DNA of 61,946 nt from Lachnospiraceae bacterium (GTDB lineage Bacteria > Bacillota > Clostridia > Lachnospirales > Lachnospiraceae). Position numbers and translations under genes: made by a program. The notes below the pieces were generated by a model. The model was not told the DNA's origin, searched no databases, and was given only the letters and a program-made list of their open reading frames with translations. Shown one piece after another: positions 53,306-61,946 of this stretch. The stretch is taken from assembly GCA_017476665.1 (NCBI GenBank), contig JAFUZJ010000067.1, positions 1 to 61,946 of the forward strand. Reading direction: 5' to 3'. Numbering within the stretch: the first letter of the stretch is position 1; each line of letters begins with the position of its first letter.

Positions 53306-56300
53306 CTACCATTCCTTCCCCCATACGATTAGATCATCCAGCGTATACGCAGGAATACGCCACACCCCTTGGGTCTCGCCCACACTGCTCATACCGCGAT
53401 TGAGCGCATATACCGTATTTGTTGCCTCATCAAATGCTCCCAACTGATCATAATAGTGAATCTTACGCCATAAAGCAGTATCCACACACAGTGCGGCTCC
53501 GGACGGGAAACACAAATAGGTCCGATTTCGCCCCGGATCATCTATGGTATACAGATAATCTTTGCTCATGTAGTTGATTCCCTGTATACTCTCCTCATAA
53601 ACCAGTGCCCCGCTGTTCAGATCATAAATCTTATAATGATCCTTTTCATATACACAGACTGCCTGATCCTGATTACAGAAAGCGATCTCTTTCACACGCT
53701 CGATTCCACCCTCCAGCGTGATGGTCTGTTTCACCTCCTGCGTTTGCATATCATAAATCCGTAGTTTATCGTCCGAATCCAATGCTGCAAAAACAAGGTC
53801 TTTGTTTCCAAGCACGATATTACGATCCGCATTCTGAGGACAAGCATCCGATATGGTGCAGCTATTGCCGCTCTTCGTATCGTACACAAAGAAAGACTCC
53901 ATCAACTCCTGTTCTGCGTCCCCATACTGTCCCACCAGGATCATTCCGTTTTCTCCGACTTTCAGATAAGGCGTACCATCCCGGAAACCGTTGCTGCCCC
54001 AGAATTTACCGGTTTCGCAGGCCACAACCTGAACACTCTCTTCATTTTTCTTATAACACAATTGGTTCAACTGTTGTTTCCAGGTAACTGTATCCTGTGG
54101 CAGATTGGAATCCAGAGATGCATGGATCACGTCGCCGTCACGGGTCACCACGCCGGAATAGACAGCCACAGGATTTTCCGGCCTCTCTACAACCTCACCG
54201 CCATAGATACGCTCCCACTGTCTGCTCTCCAGATTAAGTACCTTCACCACATCCCTCGTCAAAGAAGACACTGTGTCAATATATGCCAAATGACTGCCAT
54301 CCGGATAAAACAGAAACTGATCCGTACCATAGATCAGGCTTCTCAACTCCCCATAATCCTCCAAAGCAAAACGATACTCTTTTTTTACTTCATCGGAACC
54401 CAGATCCACAATCCGGATCACCGCCTCGTCCTTCGTCAGCACACAAAAAGCCAGCATCCCGTCTTTCACCGGATACGTCCGGAAATTCTGTGCCTCCTCA
54501 TCTATGCTCCATGCAGCGATCTCCACATGGGAATCACTCTCCGGCACCATGAGATACACCGTATTATAATCGTCATCACATACCACAGCCGCTACAGCAT
54601 CCGGATTCATGGTATATCCAAAATCACAGTGAGAAGACACATACCCATCCGTCACATCAAACAGGGCAAAATGCTGCTTATCACAAAATGGACCGGCTTC
54701 AAAACCACCCTCATATCTGCAATGGAGCACGCCCTCATCTGTCAGCAGACCATAGGTCCAGACAGACCAATCTCCTTCACTCAAATACTGCACACCCATA
54801 ATACTGTTGGAATAATCTTCATTTCCGGCCAGTTTGCCATCCTGCTTGATGAACACTAAACGCGTATTGCAAAAAGTTGCCGTGATCGCAGTTGGATGCT
54901 CCGTAGAAAAGGTGGAATGCCATTCCGACTTACCCGAAACCCGCATCGGCAGTTCCTTGGTCATAGCCGTACACTCTCCCAGCCTGCCGTCCCAGAAGAT
55001 TTCATCCATGCGAAGCTCCTGCTCCCCTCCGTCATAATGGAAAACCAGTGTCCTTTTCTGCCCGGGATCCACATAGAACCCCAGTAAATACTGAGCCCAA
55101 GCCTCCCCATTGGCATACCAGACTGCCGATTCCGAATGAATCAATCTGGTCTCGCCCGCCTGCAAATCTGCCACAAAATAATACATTCTATTATCGTAAT
55201 CCTGATCCATGTCATATCCGTAGACTCCGCCAACGACAAAGTTTCCATCCTCCGAAAAAGCTCCCACCTGGGATCCTACAGATTGAGCATAAGCTTTGCC
55301 GGAAACCAACGCCTGAATCTCCTGCGGCATCGGAATCTGCTGTTCTACCGAACCGTCAGACGTGTTCAACACCGTCAGAACATAACCGCCCTGATCATAA
55401 TAGTCCTTGCCCCATGCTGACTGATACTCATCCTCCCCAAAAGCTTCCATCAACGCAAGCCTCTGTCCGTCAGCAGACAGACAACTGAAATCCACCTGCC
55501 CCGGATTATGGAACAGTATTTTTAAATCTTTCACCTCATGACGCCACAAAAGCGAGCCATCCTCCACAGAAAATGCCATAATGCCATTTCCATTCATGCA
55601 CAACAACCTGTCTGTGTCTGCAGGCGCCTCCTCTCCTGTCCCCGTGCCGTCCACTGTCGAGTGTTCCACAAACGCCATACGGTCTCTGCTCACGGCATCA
55701 TAAGAAACCTGTCCACTCATAGTATCCGCCTTCCAGAGCAGACCTCCGTCCTTTGTCCGATAACACCGCACAAGCCCCAGATAGTCTCTGGTAAAAAGGT
55801 ACTCTCCCGTCTCAGACAGCTTAATCTCCTGTATCTCATTGTCCTGGGTAATGCGCACCACTGTCCGTATCTTGTCCGAATACTGCCCTGCCGCCAGCGC
55901 CTCCTGCAAAAGCTCATAGCCATCCCCGCTGTAATTCTTCCGGCCTTCTTCCGAAGCAAGCGCCTGCACGAGCCGATCTACTGCTTTTCTGGAATTTCCG
56001 CTGTCGATCAATGCCGAACCCTCTCGGATCAACGCTTCCGATTCCCGCCTCTTGAGCTCGGAATTCTGCTCCTGGATCTCTTCATTCTGCCTGCTGATCT
56101 GTTCGTTCTGCGCCAAAATCTGCTCATTCTGCCTGGTGATCTCTTTATTCTTCAGATACACATACGAACTGAATGCCACCAGTCCACAGGTTGCCGCAGA
56201 CAGTGCCGTGATCACTACGCGCTGCTTGTGCCGTCTCTCCCGCTGCCACAACGAATCAAACGGGCACCCCAAGATTGCCGCATAAAGACGCATGATCTCC

Positions 56301-56782
56301 TTCTTAAAACGCTTCGCATCATACCGGTGATTTACATCTGTCAGATTCGCCGCCAACGGCTCCGTGATATGTACCACCGTCTTCCCGTCCTCCGCAAAAT
56401 CCGTCGTCAAAGGCACCGGAAAAGACTCCTCCGGCGTACCGTTCACCAATATCCCGATCACATGCTCCCTGCCATGCTTTTCCACAAAATATTTGATCTC
56501 CTGCTCCACCCAGATTGACTCCGGTGTGTCCGGCGTGCAGACCACCAGCAGAAACTTGCTGTGATCCAACGCTGTCTGGATGCTTGCCGTCAGATCGCTG
56601 GAAACCGGAAGTTCCTCCTCGTCCCGAAATACCCTGCCCAGCCTGGGACCGATCCCGTCCTTCTGCATCTCCTTCGGCACGTGATAGCGCTCCAGCATGG
56701 TATGTACCTTCTTCGCAATCTGCTTGTCCAGGTCCTTATGTCTGTAACTGATAAACGCAACATACTCGCGATGTTCTTCCAT
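53306..56782 (-). CDS. TIR domain - transmembrane - beta-propeller protein
   Basis: The 1158-residue protein starts with a TIR domain (about 6-135: YVAFISYRHKD, FRDEEELPVSSDL, KFLLVVCTPDTPESIWVEQEIKYF). Glu-95, in the W-x3-E motif, matches the catalytic Glu of NAD-cleaving TIRs. A membrane helix follows (about 188-210), then a coiled coil of NEQI/QNEE heptads (about 211-255), a short TPR-like helix pair (SGNSRKAVDRLVQALASEEG), and a long WD40/PQQ-like propeller region (about 290-1150). The TIR faces the cytoplasm and the propeller would be outside. It has its own promoter at 56832-56860. Candidate envelope sensor with TIR output; the ligand is unknown. Confidence 0.88.
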   Translation of the reverse strand: MEEHREYVAFISYRHKDLDKQIAKKVHTMLERYHVPKEMQKDGIGPRLGRVFRDEEELPVSSDLTASIQTALDHSKFLLVVCTPDTPESIWVEQEIKYFVEKHGREHVIGILVNGTPEESFPVPLTTDFAEDGKTVVHITEPLAANLTDVNHRYDAKRFKKEIMRLYAAILGCPFDSLWQRERRHKQRVVITALSAATCGLVAFSSYVYLKNKEITRQNEQILAQNEQISRQNEEIQEQNSELKRRESEALIREGSALIDSGNSRKAVDRLVQALASEEGRKNYSGDGYELLQEALAAGQYSDKIRTVVRITQDNEIQEIKLSETGEYLFTRDYLGLVRCYRTKDGGLLWKADTMSGQVSYDAVSRDRMAFVEHSTVDGTGTGEEAPADTDRLLCMNGNGIMAFSVEDGSLLWRHEVKDLKILFHNPGQVDFSCLSADGQRLALMEAFGEDEYQSAWGKDYYDQGGYVLTVLNTSDGSVEQQIPMPQEIQALVSGKAYAQSVGSQVGAFSEDGNFVVGGVYGYDMDQDYDNRMYYFVADLQAGETRLIHSESAVWYANGEAWAQYLLGFYVDPGQKRTLVFHYDGGEQELRMDEIFWDGRLGECTAMTKELPMRVSGKSEWHSTFSTEHPTAITATFCNTRLVFIKQDGKLAGNEDYSNSIMGVQYLSEGDWSVWTYGLLTDEGVLHCRYEGGFEAGPFCDKQHFALFDVTDGYVSSHCDFGYTMNPDAVAAVVCDDDYNTVYLMVPESDSHVEIAAWSIDEEAQNFRTYPVKDGMLAFCVLTKDEAVIRIVDLGSDEVKKEYRFALEDYGELRSLIYGTDQFLFYPDGSHLAYIDTVSSLTRDVVKVLNLESRQWERIYGGEVVERPENPVAVYSGVVTRDGDVIHASLDSNLPQDTVTWKQQLNQLCYKKNEESVQVVACETGKFWGSNGFRDGTPYLKVGENGMILVGQYGDAEQELMESFFVYDTKSGNSCTISDACPQNADRNIVLGNKDLVFAALDSDDKLRIYDMQTQEVKQTITLEGGIERVKEIAFCNQDQAVCVYEKDHYKIYDLNSGALVYEESIQGINYMSKDYLYTIDDPGRNRTYLCFPSGAALCVDTALWRKIHYYDQLGAFDEATNTVYALNRGMSSVGETQGVWRIPAYTLDDLIVWGKEW

Positions 56783-56831
56783 TGGTCATCCTTTCCTGTT
56801 GAGATTTTTCCGCTAATAGTATATTTCTTTC

Positions 56832-56860
56832 ATTCTATTCTTTTCCGGTATTTTTTTCAA
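56832..56860 (-). promoter_or_regulatory. Promoter of the TIR-propeller gene
   Basis: Minus strand: TTGAAA (56855-56860), 17-base spacer, TAGAAT (56832-56837), at the very end of the MATE gene and about 50 nt before the TIR gene start. Confidence 0.6.
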
Positions 56861-58313
56861 CCGGTTTCAGAGAATAGTCTTTGCTTTCCACACCTGCCGT
56901 CTGCCCGCTCACAATGTTGTTCAGCCACACGCCCTTCTTGACCAGCACATACCCGATCCCGCACTTGATCAGATCCAGCATCTGCACGCTGAAGTACAGC
57001 GGCACCACAGGCAGCGTCGTATACCGGCTCAGAACATAAGCCACCGGCGTGCTCACACACCACAAAAACACACTGTCAAACAAGAACGTGATCACCGTTT
57101 TCCCACCGGAGCGCAGTGTAAAATAGCAGGAATTCATAAACGCCGCGATCGGCATACACAGTGAGGCAATGCGCAGAAAAGAAGCCGCCAAAGCCCGCAC
57201 CTCATCCGTCGTATTGTATACCTTCGGAAATAGCGGCGCCGCCAAAGCCACCGCGCCGCCGAGCACCACACAGACCACCACGGAAAAAGCAATCATCCGC
57301 GCCGCCGTAAGCTTCGCCTCCTCCATTCTGCCAGCGCCCAGAATCTGGCCCACGATCACAGAAATAGCAGCTCCCAGCGCAATAAATACCACATTGAACA
57401 GATTGGAGATCGTAGTGGAAATGTTCAACGCCGCCACCGTTTGAAGCCCCCGCACAGAGTAGCACTGCATCAACGCCGCGATCCCGGCTGCCCACAGAAT
57501 CTCATTGATCATGAGCGGCACACCTTTGGTCACAATGTTGACCGTAAGCTGCCCCGGAATCCGCAGTTCTCTGTAAGCCCCGGTAATAAAAGGCATCCGA
57601 TTCGCATGCGTATGCGTCCACACGATCACCACCGCAGCCTGTACATACCGGGAGATCACTGTGGCAATCGCCGCCCCCACAACCCCCAGCATCGGAAAAC
57701 CGAATTTTCCGAAGATCAGCACATAATTCAGACCTAAGTTTACCGCCACAGCCACAATACCTGCCGTCATGGACACTTTCGTTTCACCGCACTCCCTGAG
57801 CGTCCCGGAATAGGCCTGCTCTATCGCAAACGGCGCCAGACCAAACAACATCACAAACAGATACTGTCTGCCATAATGTAGCGTTGACGCAAGCGCCGCC
57901 TCATTTCCCTCCCCGTGCAGATAAAGCCGGATCAGCTCCTCTCCCCCGACCGCGAAGATCAAAACTCCGGCCAGCACAATCGCCGCACAGATATATACCT
58001 TAAAGCGGAACGTATGCTGCACCCCCTTCGTATCCCCACTGCCAAAAAACTGCGCGCCAAAAATGCCCGCTCCGGAGATGGCACCGAAGATGGCAAGGTT
58101 AAACACCAGCATCAGCTGGTTCACAATGGCAATGCCGGACATCTGCTCCGTGCCCACCTGTCCCACCATGATATTGTCCAAAAGTCCCACAAAATTCGTG
58201 ATACCGTTCTGAACCATGATCGGCACAGCAATGCCGAACATCATTTTATAAAAGGCTTTGTCGCCCACCAATTTTTTCAATCCGTTCCGTCCCTGCACTT
58301 TGCTATTCCACAC
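56835..58313 (-). CDS. MATE family efflux transporter
   Basis: The 492-residue protein has about 12 membrane helices in two similar halves, with typical MATE stretches (FGIAVPIMVQNGITNFVGLLDNIMVGQVGTEQMSGIAIVNQ and VVFIALGAAISVIVGQILGAG). MATE proteins export cationic drugs or metabolites in exchange for Na+ or H+. The initiation codon appears to be GTG, within a 15-bp tandem duplication that spans the nrdG stop; the true start could be one of two GTGs. It begins 4 nt after nrdG. Confidence 0.92.
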   Translation of the reverse strand: MWNSKVQGRNGLKKLVGDKAFYKMMFGIAVPIMVQNGITNFVGLLDNIMVGQVGTEQMSGIAIVNQLMLVFNLAIFGAISGAGIFGAQFFGSGDTKGVQHTFRFKVYICAAIVLAGVLIFAVGGEELIRLYLHGEGNEAALASTLHYGRQYLFVMLFGLAPFAIEQAYSGTLRECGETKVSMTAGIVAVAVNLGLNYVLIFGKFGFPMLGVVGAAIATVISRYVQAAVVIVWTHTHANRMPFITGAYRELRIPGQLTVNIVTKGVPLMINEILWAAGIAALMQCYSVRGLQTVAALNISTTISNLFNVVFIALGAAISVIVGQILGAGRMEEAKLTAARMIAFSVVVCVVLGGAVALAAPLFPKVYNTTDEVRALAASFLRIASLCMPIAAFMNSCYFTLRSGGKTVITFLFDSVFLWCVSTPVAYVLSRYTTLPVVPLYFSVQMLDLIKCGIGYVLVKKGVWLNNIVSGQTAGVESKDYSLKPVEKNTGKE

Positions 58314-58325
58314 TTTGCTATTCCA
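58296..58325 (-). repeat. 15-bp tandem duplication at the nrdG-MATE junction
   Basis: CACTTTGCTATTCCA (plus strand) occurs twice, head to tail, at 58296-58310 and 58311-58325. The copies span the nrdG stop codon and the MATE start, so each copy carries a TAG and a GTG. Confidence 0.95.
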
Positions 58326-59040
58326 CCCCTCGCAGTTCCACCCGGGTCACATTTTTTCCCGCAAGCCTCACTATCTCCTGCAATTCCTCCGCGGAAAAAC
58401 CGGCCAGTCCTTCCCCGCAAAGGATCTCCCCGTCCGCTCTGTAATTCTGGATAAAATACGCCCTGCTGCCCGAAAGCCACTCACCGATCCGCTCAAATTC
58501 CTCCACCGTATGGATACCCTTTACCGTCGTGGTTCGAAATTCATAAGAAATGCCGCTGTTTTTCAGAAGATCCACAGACGCCTCGATCCTGCCGATGTCG
58601 AACCCGCCCTCCGCACCTTCCGCGCACTCTGCCAGTCCCACCGCCCGGGCGTAATTCTCCTTCGAAGCCTTCACATCCATAGCCACATAATCAAGCAGCC
58701 CTTCCTCCAAAAGCCTCCTCACCACCTCTGGTCGGTATCCGTTGGTATCCAGCTTCACCGCATACCCCATCTCTTTTACCTTCCGGATAAATGCCTCCAG
58801 ATCCGGCTGCAGCGTAGCCTCCCCACCGGTGACGCACACACCGTCCAGGATCCCTTTGCGCTTTTCCAGGTGCCGCCAAACTTCTTCCTCTGTCACCTCC
58901 CCATACTGCCCGGGGCAGAGCACAAGCCCTCCGTTCTGGCAATACGGGCAGCGAAAATTACAGCCACCCGTAAAGACGGTGGCTGCCACATGCTCCGGAT
59001 AATCCAATAAAGTTGTCTTCTGAAAGCCGTATATCTTCAT
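58318..59040 (-). CDS. nrdG: Anaerobic NrdG-type radical SAM activating protein
   Basis: This radical SAM enzyme uses a [4Fe-4S] cluster and SAM to make the glycyl radical on anaerobic ribonucleotide reductase. The start at 59040 (MKIYGFQKTTLLDYPEH) has AGGAAG 7 nt upstream. The 240-residue protein has the cluster motif CNFRCPYC (C-x3-C-x2-C), VTGGEATLQPDL (SAM-binding GGE) and KLDTNGYRPE. The N-terminus and length match the NrdG2 type. No nrdD gene is adjacent, so its partner is elsewhere, and activation of another glycyl radical enzyme cannot be excluded. Confidence 0.9.
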   Translation of the reverse strand: MKIYGFQKTTLLDYPEHVAATVFTGGCNFRCPYCQNGGLVLCPGQYGEVTEEEVWRHLEKRKGILDGVCVTGGEATLQPDLEAFIRKVKEMGYAVKLDTNGYRPEVVRRLLEEGLLDYVAMDVKASKENYARAVGLAECAEGAEGGFDIGRIEASVDLLKNSGISYEFRTTTVKGIHTVEEFERIGEWLSGSRAYFIQNYRADGEILCGEGLAGFSAEELQEIVRLAGKNVTRVELRGVE

Positions 59041-59080
59041 TGCACTGCTTCCTTTTTTAGTATCATTCTCGATATTTTTT

Positions 59081-59110
59081 ATTGTAACATGCATAATATA
59101 TGCCACACAA
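59081..59110 (-). promoter_or_regulatory. nrdG promoter
   Basis: Minus strand: TTGTGT (59105-59110), 18-base spacer, TACAAT (59081-59086), about 40 nt before the start codon and past the glgP terminator. Confidence 0.55.
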
Positions 59111-59145
59111 TACTTTTGTGTTTATATAAGGAATAAGAAACAAAT

Positions 59146-59171
59146 GGGACATAGACCACCATCTATGTCCC
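59146..59171 (-). terminator. Terminator of glycogen phosphorylase
   Basis: A perfect 10-bp stem (GGGACATAGA 59146-59155 with TCTATGTCCC 59162-59171), loop of 6, then ATTTGTTTCTT on the minus strand, 17 nt after the glgP stop. Confidence 0.88.
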
Positions 59172-59188
59172 ATAACCCTTTCCGTAAT

Positions 59189-61459
59189 TTATTGCAGTTT
59201 CCAGATATCCCTGTTATACTCCGCAATCGTACGATCCGAGGAGAAGAATCCTGCCTTCGCGATATTCACGAGCATCATCTTCTTCCACTTCTGCTGATCC
59301 TCATAATCCGCAAACGCCTGGTCCTTGGTCTTGATGTAATCCTCCAGATCCAGCAGCGTCATGAACCAGTCCTTATTTAACAGCTCCTTGTACAGCCGCT
59401 CCAGATTCTCCTTGTGACCGACCGCTAACGCCTGCTTGCTGACGATAAAGTCCACCGCCTCTTTGATCACAGGGCTCTTGTCATAATAATCCTTGGACAC
59501 ATAATCCGCCTTTTCATAATGCTTGATGACGGTGTCGCTCTTTTCGCCGAAGATGTAAATATTGTCGTCACCCACCAGCTCGTGGATCTCCACATTTGCG
59601 CCGTCACTGGTACCCAGAGTCACCGCACCGTTCAACATAAACTTCATGTTGCCGGTACCGGAAGCCTCTTTAGATGCTAACGAAATCTGCTCGGAGATGT
59701 CACATGCCGGGATCAGCTTCTCCGCATAGGTCACATTGTAGTTCTCCACCATCACAACTTTCATATAAGGACTCACGTCCGGATCGTTGTTCACGATCTC
59801 AGACAGCACCAAAAGCAGGTGAATGATATCCTGCGCAATCACATATGCAGGCGCAGCCTTTGCACCGAACAGGAATGTCAACGGTCTCACCGGCTTCTTT
59901 CCGCCCTTGATCTCCAGATACTTGTGAATGATGTAAAGCGCATTCATCTGCTGTCTCTTGTACTCATGCAGACGCTTGATCTGAATGTCAAAAATAGAAT
60001 CCACATTCAGCTCCACACCTTCATTCTCCTTGATATAAGCAGCAAGTTCCACCTTCTTCTCATGCTTAATCTGGGCCAGTTTGTCGAGCACTGCCTGATC
60101 GTCCTTCTTTTCCAGCAATTTCTCCAGCTCATCCGCATTCTTCTTGTAACCGTCCCCAATGGTCTCGGTCAGAAAAGCCGCCAGCTCTCTGTTGCAGGAC
60201 AAAAGCCACCGTCTGAAGGTGATGCCATTGGTCTTGTTGTTGAATTTCTCCGGGTACAGCTTGTAAAAATGATTCAGCTCCGTATCCTTCAGGATTTCCG
60301 TATGGATCGCCGCCACACCGTTTACACTGTACCCATAATGAATATCGATATGCGCCATATGCACGGTCTTGTTCTTGTCGATGATCTGCACCTTGGCATC
60401 CTTGTATTTTGCCTTCACCCGCTGATCCAGCTCCTTGATGATGGGCACAAGCTGCGGTACCACTTCCTCCAGGTACGCAAGCGGCCACTTCTCCAGAGCC
60501 TCCGCCAGGATTGTGTGGTTCGTATAGGCACAGGTCTTGCTCACCACATCAATCGCCTCATCCATGGTAAAGCCTTCCTGCTTGGTCAGGATCCGGATCA
60601 GCTCCGGGATCACCAGCGTGGGATGGGTATCATTGATCTGGATTGCCGCAAATTCGTTCATCCTGTGCAGATCCTGACCCTTTGCCTTCATCTCTTTTAA
60701 GATCAGCTGCGCGCCATTGCACACCATGAAGTATTCCTGATAGATACGCAGCAGATTGCCCGCCTCATCGGAGTCATCCGGATACAGGAACAGCGTCAGG
60801 TTCTTGTCCACCGCGGTCTTGTCAAAATTAATCCCTTTCTTCACCAGGCTCTCATCCACAGACTCCAGGTCAAACAGATGCAGCTTATTCACGCCGTTCT
60901 CATAACCAATGACATCAATGTCATAAAGCACAGACGTCACCTTTTTATCCCCAAAGCACACCTCAAACCTGGTACCTGTATTCTCCAGCCAGCACGGTTT
61001 CTCAATCCACTCGTTCCGCTCCGCGCGCTGCAGATGGTCCTTGAACACCTGCTTGAACAGGCCGAAATGATAATTCAGACCGATGCCGTCACCGGGCAGC
61101 CCCAATGTCGCAATAGAATCCAGAAAGCACGCCGCCAGACGTCCCAGACCGCCGTTGCCCAAAGACGGTTCCGGTTCGATATTCTCAATCTCCGCCAGAC
61201 TCTTGCCGTTGTTCGCAAGGATTTGATTTAACTCCTCATAGATTCCCAGATTGATCAGGTTATTTGACAACAGTTTCCCGATCAGGAACTCCATGGAAAT
61301 ATAGTAAACTTTCTTCTGACCGGTGATGGCAGGCGCATGCTTGCTCTGCTCTTTCACCAGCTGCAGGATCGACGAATAAAGCTGCACATGGGTACATGCG
61401 CTGATGCTCTTGCCGTAAGTTCTTCCTGTGATCTCGTTTAAATGCTGTTCTAGATTCAT
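59189..61459 (-). CDS. glgP: Glycogen/starch alpha-glucan phosphorylase (GT35)
   Basis: The enzyme releases glucose 1-phosphate from alpha-1,4-glucans using pyridoxal phosphate. The 756-residue protein (start ATG at 61459; a GTG 9 nt upstream is possible) shows [51 protein letters not shown]-type and the PLP Lys in [28 protein letters not shown]. Length is typical of clostridial phosphorylases. With pfkA and cellobiose phosphorylase it feeds hexose phosphates to glycolysis. It is a single-gene unit with its own promoter and terminator. Confidence 0.96.
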   Translation of the reverse strand: MNLEQHLNEITGRTYGKSISACTHVQLYSSILQLVKEQSKHAPAITGQKKVYYISMEFLIGKLLSNNLINLGIYEELNQILANNGKSLAEIENIEPEPSLGNGGLGRLAACFLDSIATLGLPGDGIGLNYHFGLFKQVFKDHLQRAERNEWIEKPCWLENTGTRFEVCFGDKKVTSVLYDIDVIGYENGVNKLHLFDLESVDESLVKKGINFDKTAVDKNLTLFLYPDDSDEAGNLLRIYQEYFMVCNGAQLILKEMKAKGQDLHRMNEFAAIQINDTHPTLVIPELIRILTKQEGFTMDEAIDVVSKTCAYTNHTILAEALEKWPLAYLEEVVPQLVPIIKELDQRVKAKYKDAKVQIIDKNKTVHMAHIDIHYGYSVNGVAAIHTEILKDTELNHFYKLYPEKFNNKTNGITFRRWLLSCNRELAAFLTETIGDGYKKNADELEKLLEKKDDQAVLDKLAQIKHEKKVELAAYIKENEGVELNVDSIFDIQIKRLHEYKRQQMNALYIIHKYLEIKGGKKPVRPLTFLFGAKAAPAYVIAQDIIHLLLVLSEIVNNDPDVSPYMKVVMVENYNVTYAEKLIPACDISEQISLASKEASGTGNMKFMLNGAVTLGTSDGANVEIHELVGDDNIYIFGEKSDTVIKHYEKADYVSKDYYDKSPVIKEAVDFIVSKQALAVGHKENLERLYKELLNKDWFMTLLDLEDYIKTKDQAFADYEDQQKWKKMMLVNIAKAGFFSSDRTIAEYNRDIWKLQ

Positions 61460-61503
61460 CGTCTTCACTCTTTCTTTTGTTGTGTTTATTTTTTAACACA
61501 CTT

Positions 61504-61532
61504 ATCATACCATAAGAAAGAGCGCAATGCAA
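61504..61532 (-). promoter_or_regulatory. glgP promoter
   Basis: Minus strand: TTGCAT (61527-61532), 17-base spacer, TATGAT (61504-61509), about 45 nt before the glgP start. Confidence 0.65.
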
Positions 61533-61558
61533 GCCAAAGTGGATTGGCCAGATTTCCC

Positions 61559-61946
61559 TTACTGTACCGCTTCCTTTGCGCGGTTATAGTCTTCCTCCGT
61601 TATACTCAGTGCCTTACACGCAGCCTCCAATGCCAATCCCAGGTTCTGCATGACGCTCTCCACGCTGCTCACTACATTCCGCTGCCGTTCCTCCTGCCTT
61701 CCTATCTGCACACCCTCCTGTCTGCCGTCCTCGATCATATCTTTTATTGCCTGGCACATATTGCTTCTCCCGCCTTTCTCTTCATGATACTTATCCCTGA
61801 TTTCCTGTAGCTCCTTCGAATGCCCCATGACGCTGATCATGTCGTAGGCATCCATACTCAGATTCTCGAACTTTTCTTCATTGGCTTCCAAATACTCGCG
61901 CAGTCTGTCCTTATCCTCTGCTCTTTGCAGGAAACCGAACACTTCC
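61559..61946 (-). CDS. Rpn family / PD-(D/E)XK nuclease transposase-like protein, C-terminal part (cut by window edge)
   Basis: The reading frame is open to the right edge, so the N-terminal nuclease core lies outside the window. The visible 129 codons include FGFLQRAEDKDRLREYLEANEEKFENLSMDAYDMISVMGHSKELQEIRDKY, a charged helix (DGRQEGVQIGRQEER) and an end (EAACKALSITEEDYNRAKEAV) that resembles the end of the complete Rpn-type protein at 14550-15848. The start codon is not in the window. Confidence 0.75.
   Translation of the reverse strand, partial: EVFGFLQRAEDKDRLREYLEANEEKFENLSMDAYDMISVMGHSKELQEIRDKYHEEKGGRSNMCQAIKDMIEDGRQEGVQIGRQEERQRNVVSSVESVMQNLGLALEAACKALSITEEDYNRAKEAVQ

Noticed and set aside
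1-61946. Insertion sequences, prophage or integrative elements
   Set aside because: No transposase of an IS family, integrase, terminal inverted repeat pair or phage structural gene was recognised; the Rpn proteins are transposase-like in name only.

Overview
This window looks like a chromosomal segment of an anaerobic, gut-type Firmicute, most likely a Lachnospiraceae member (Clostridium cluster XIVa). The evidence is a 16S 5' end with a Gram-positive style promoter, consistent GGAGG-type ribosome binding sites, a superoxide reductase, an anaerobic NrdG-type activase, a DUF5711 protein, Rpn/PD-(D/E)XK nuclease paralogs, a class B sortase with a giant wall protein, and a clostridial cellobiose phosphorylase. 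I assign the family from gene content and protein resemblance only; the species cannot be named from what I can see. Almost all genes lie on the minus strand. The plus strand carries a tRNA-Ser, cellobiose phosphorylase, a zinc-ribbon membrane protein, a histidine-kinase fragment and a possible small RNA.

Layout. 0-0.3 kb: start of an rRNA operon (minus) with its promoter. 0.3-2.7 kb: DUF5711 and LysM proteins. 2.8-8.0 kb: housekeeping string pfkA, a PH-like ORF, dnaX, ybaB, recR, galM. 8.2-10.0 kb: two paralogous Cys-motif miniproteins, superoxide reductase, Uma2 nuclease. 10.2-14.3 kb: complete ferrous iron operon (fur, feoA, feoA, feoB, FeoB-associated Cys-rich protein, HMA protein) with a palindromic operator over its -10 box. 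14.4-16 kb: tRNA-Ser(CGA) and an Rpn nuclease. 16.1-23.7 kb: galactoside-use operon (GH2 beta-galactosidase, GPH symporter with a large inserted segment, GH36 alpha-galactosidase, CPBP protease). 23.8-32.2 kb: a 2484-residue repeat-rich surface protein and its class B sortase. 32.5-39.8 kb: sugar ABC importer, LacI regulator and divergent cellobiose phosphorylase. 39.9-43.4 kb: candidate small RNA, an ankyrin-GH43 fusion, a zinc-ribbon membrane protein and a histidine-kinase relic. 43.4-51.5 kb: a five-gene VWA / DUF5682 / MoxR AAA+ / HEAT / SWIM cluster resembling E. coli yehLMPQ. 51.5-58.3 kb: a second GH43, a TIR-TM-propeller protein and a MATE exporter. 58.3-61.9 kb: NrdG-type activase, glycogen phosphorylase and the C-terminal end of another Rpn-type protein cut by the window edge.

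How it fits together. The metabolic genes describe an oligosaccharide scavenger: cellobiose-type sugars enter through the ABC importer and are split phosphorolytically. Alpha- and beta-galactosides enter through the GPH symporter and are hydrolysed inside the cell, with GalM, Pfk and GlgP linking to glycolysis and storage. Two GH43 enzymes without signal peptides imply intracellular trimming of arabinoside or xyloside oligomers. The sortase and giant protein suggest a covalently anchored adhesin made of isopeptide-type domains. The most system-like and least understood block is the MoxR/VWA/DUF5682/HEAT/SWIM cluster, with a TIR-propeller protein just upstream in the same direction.
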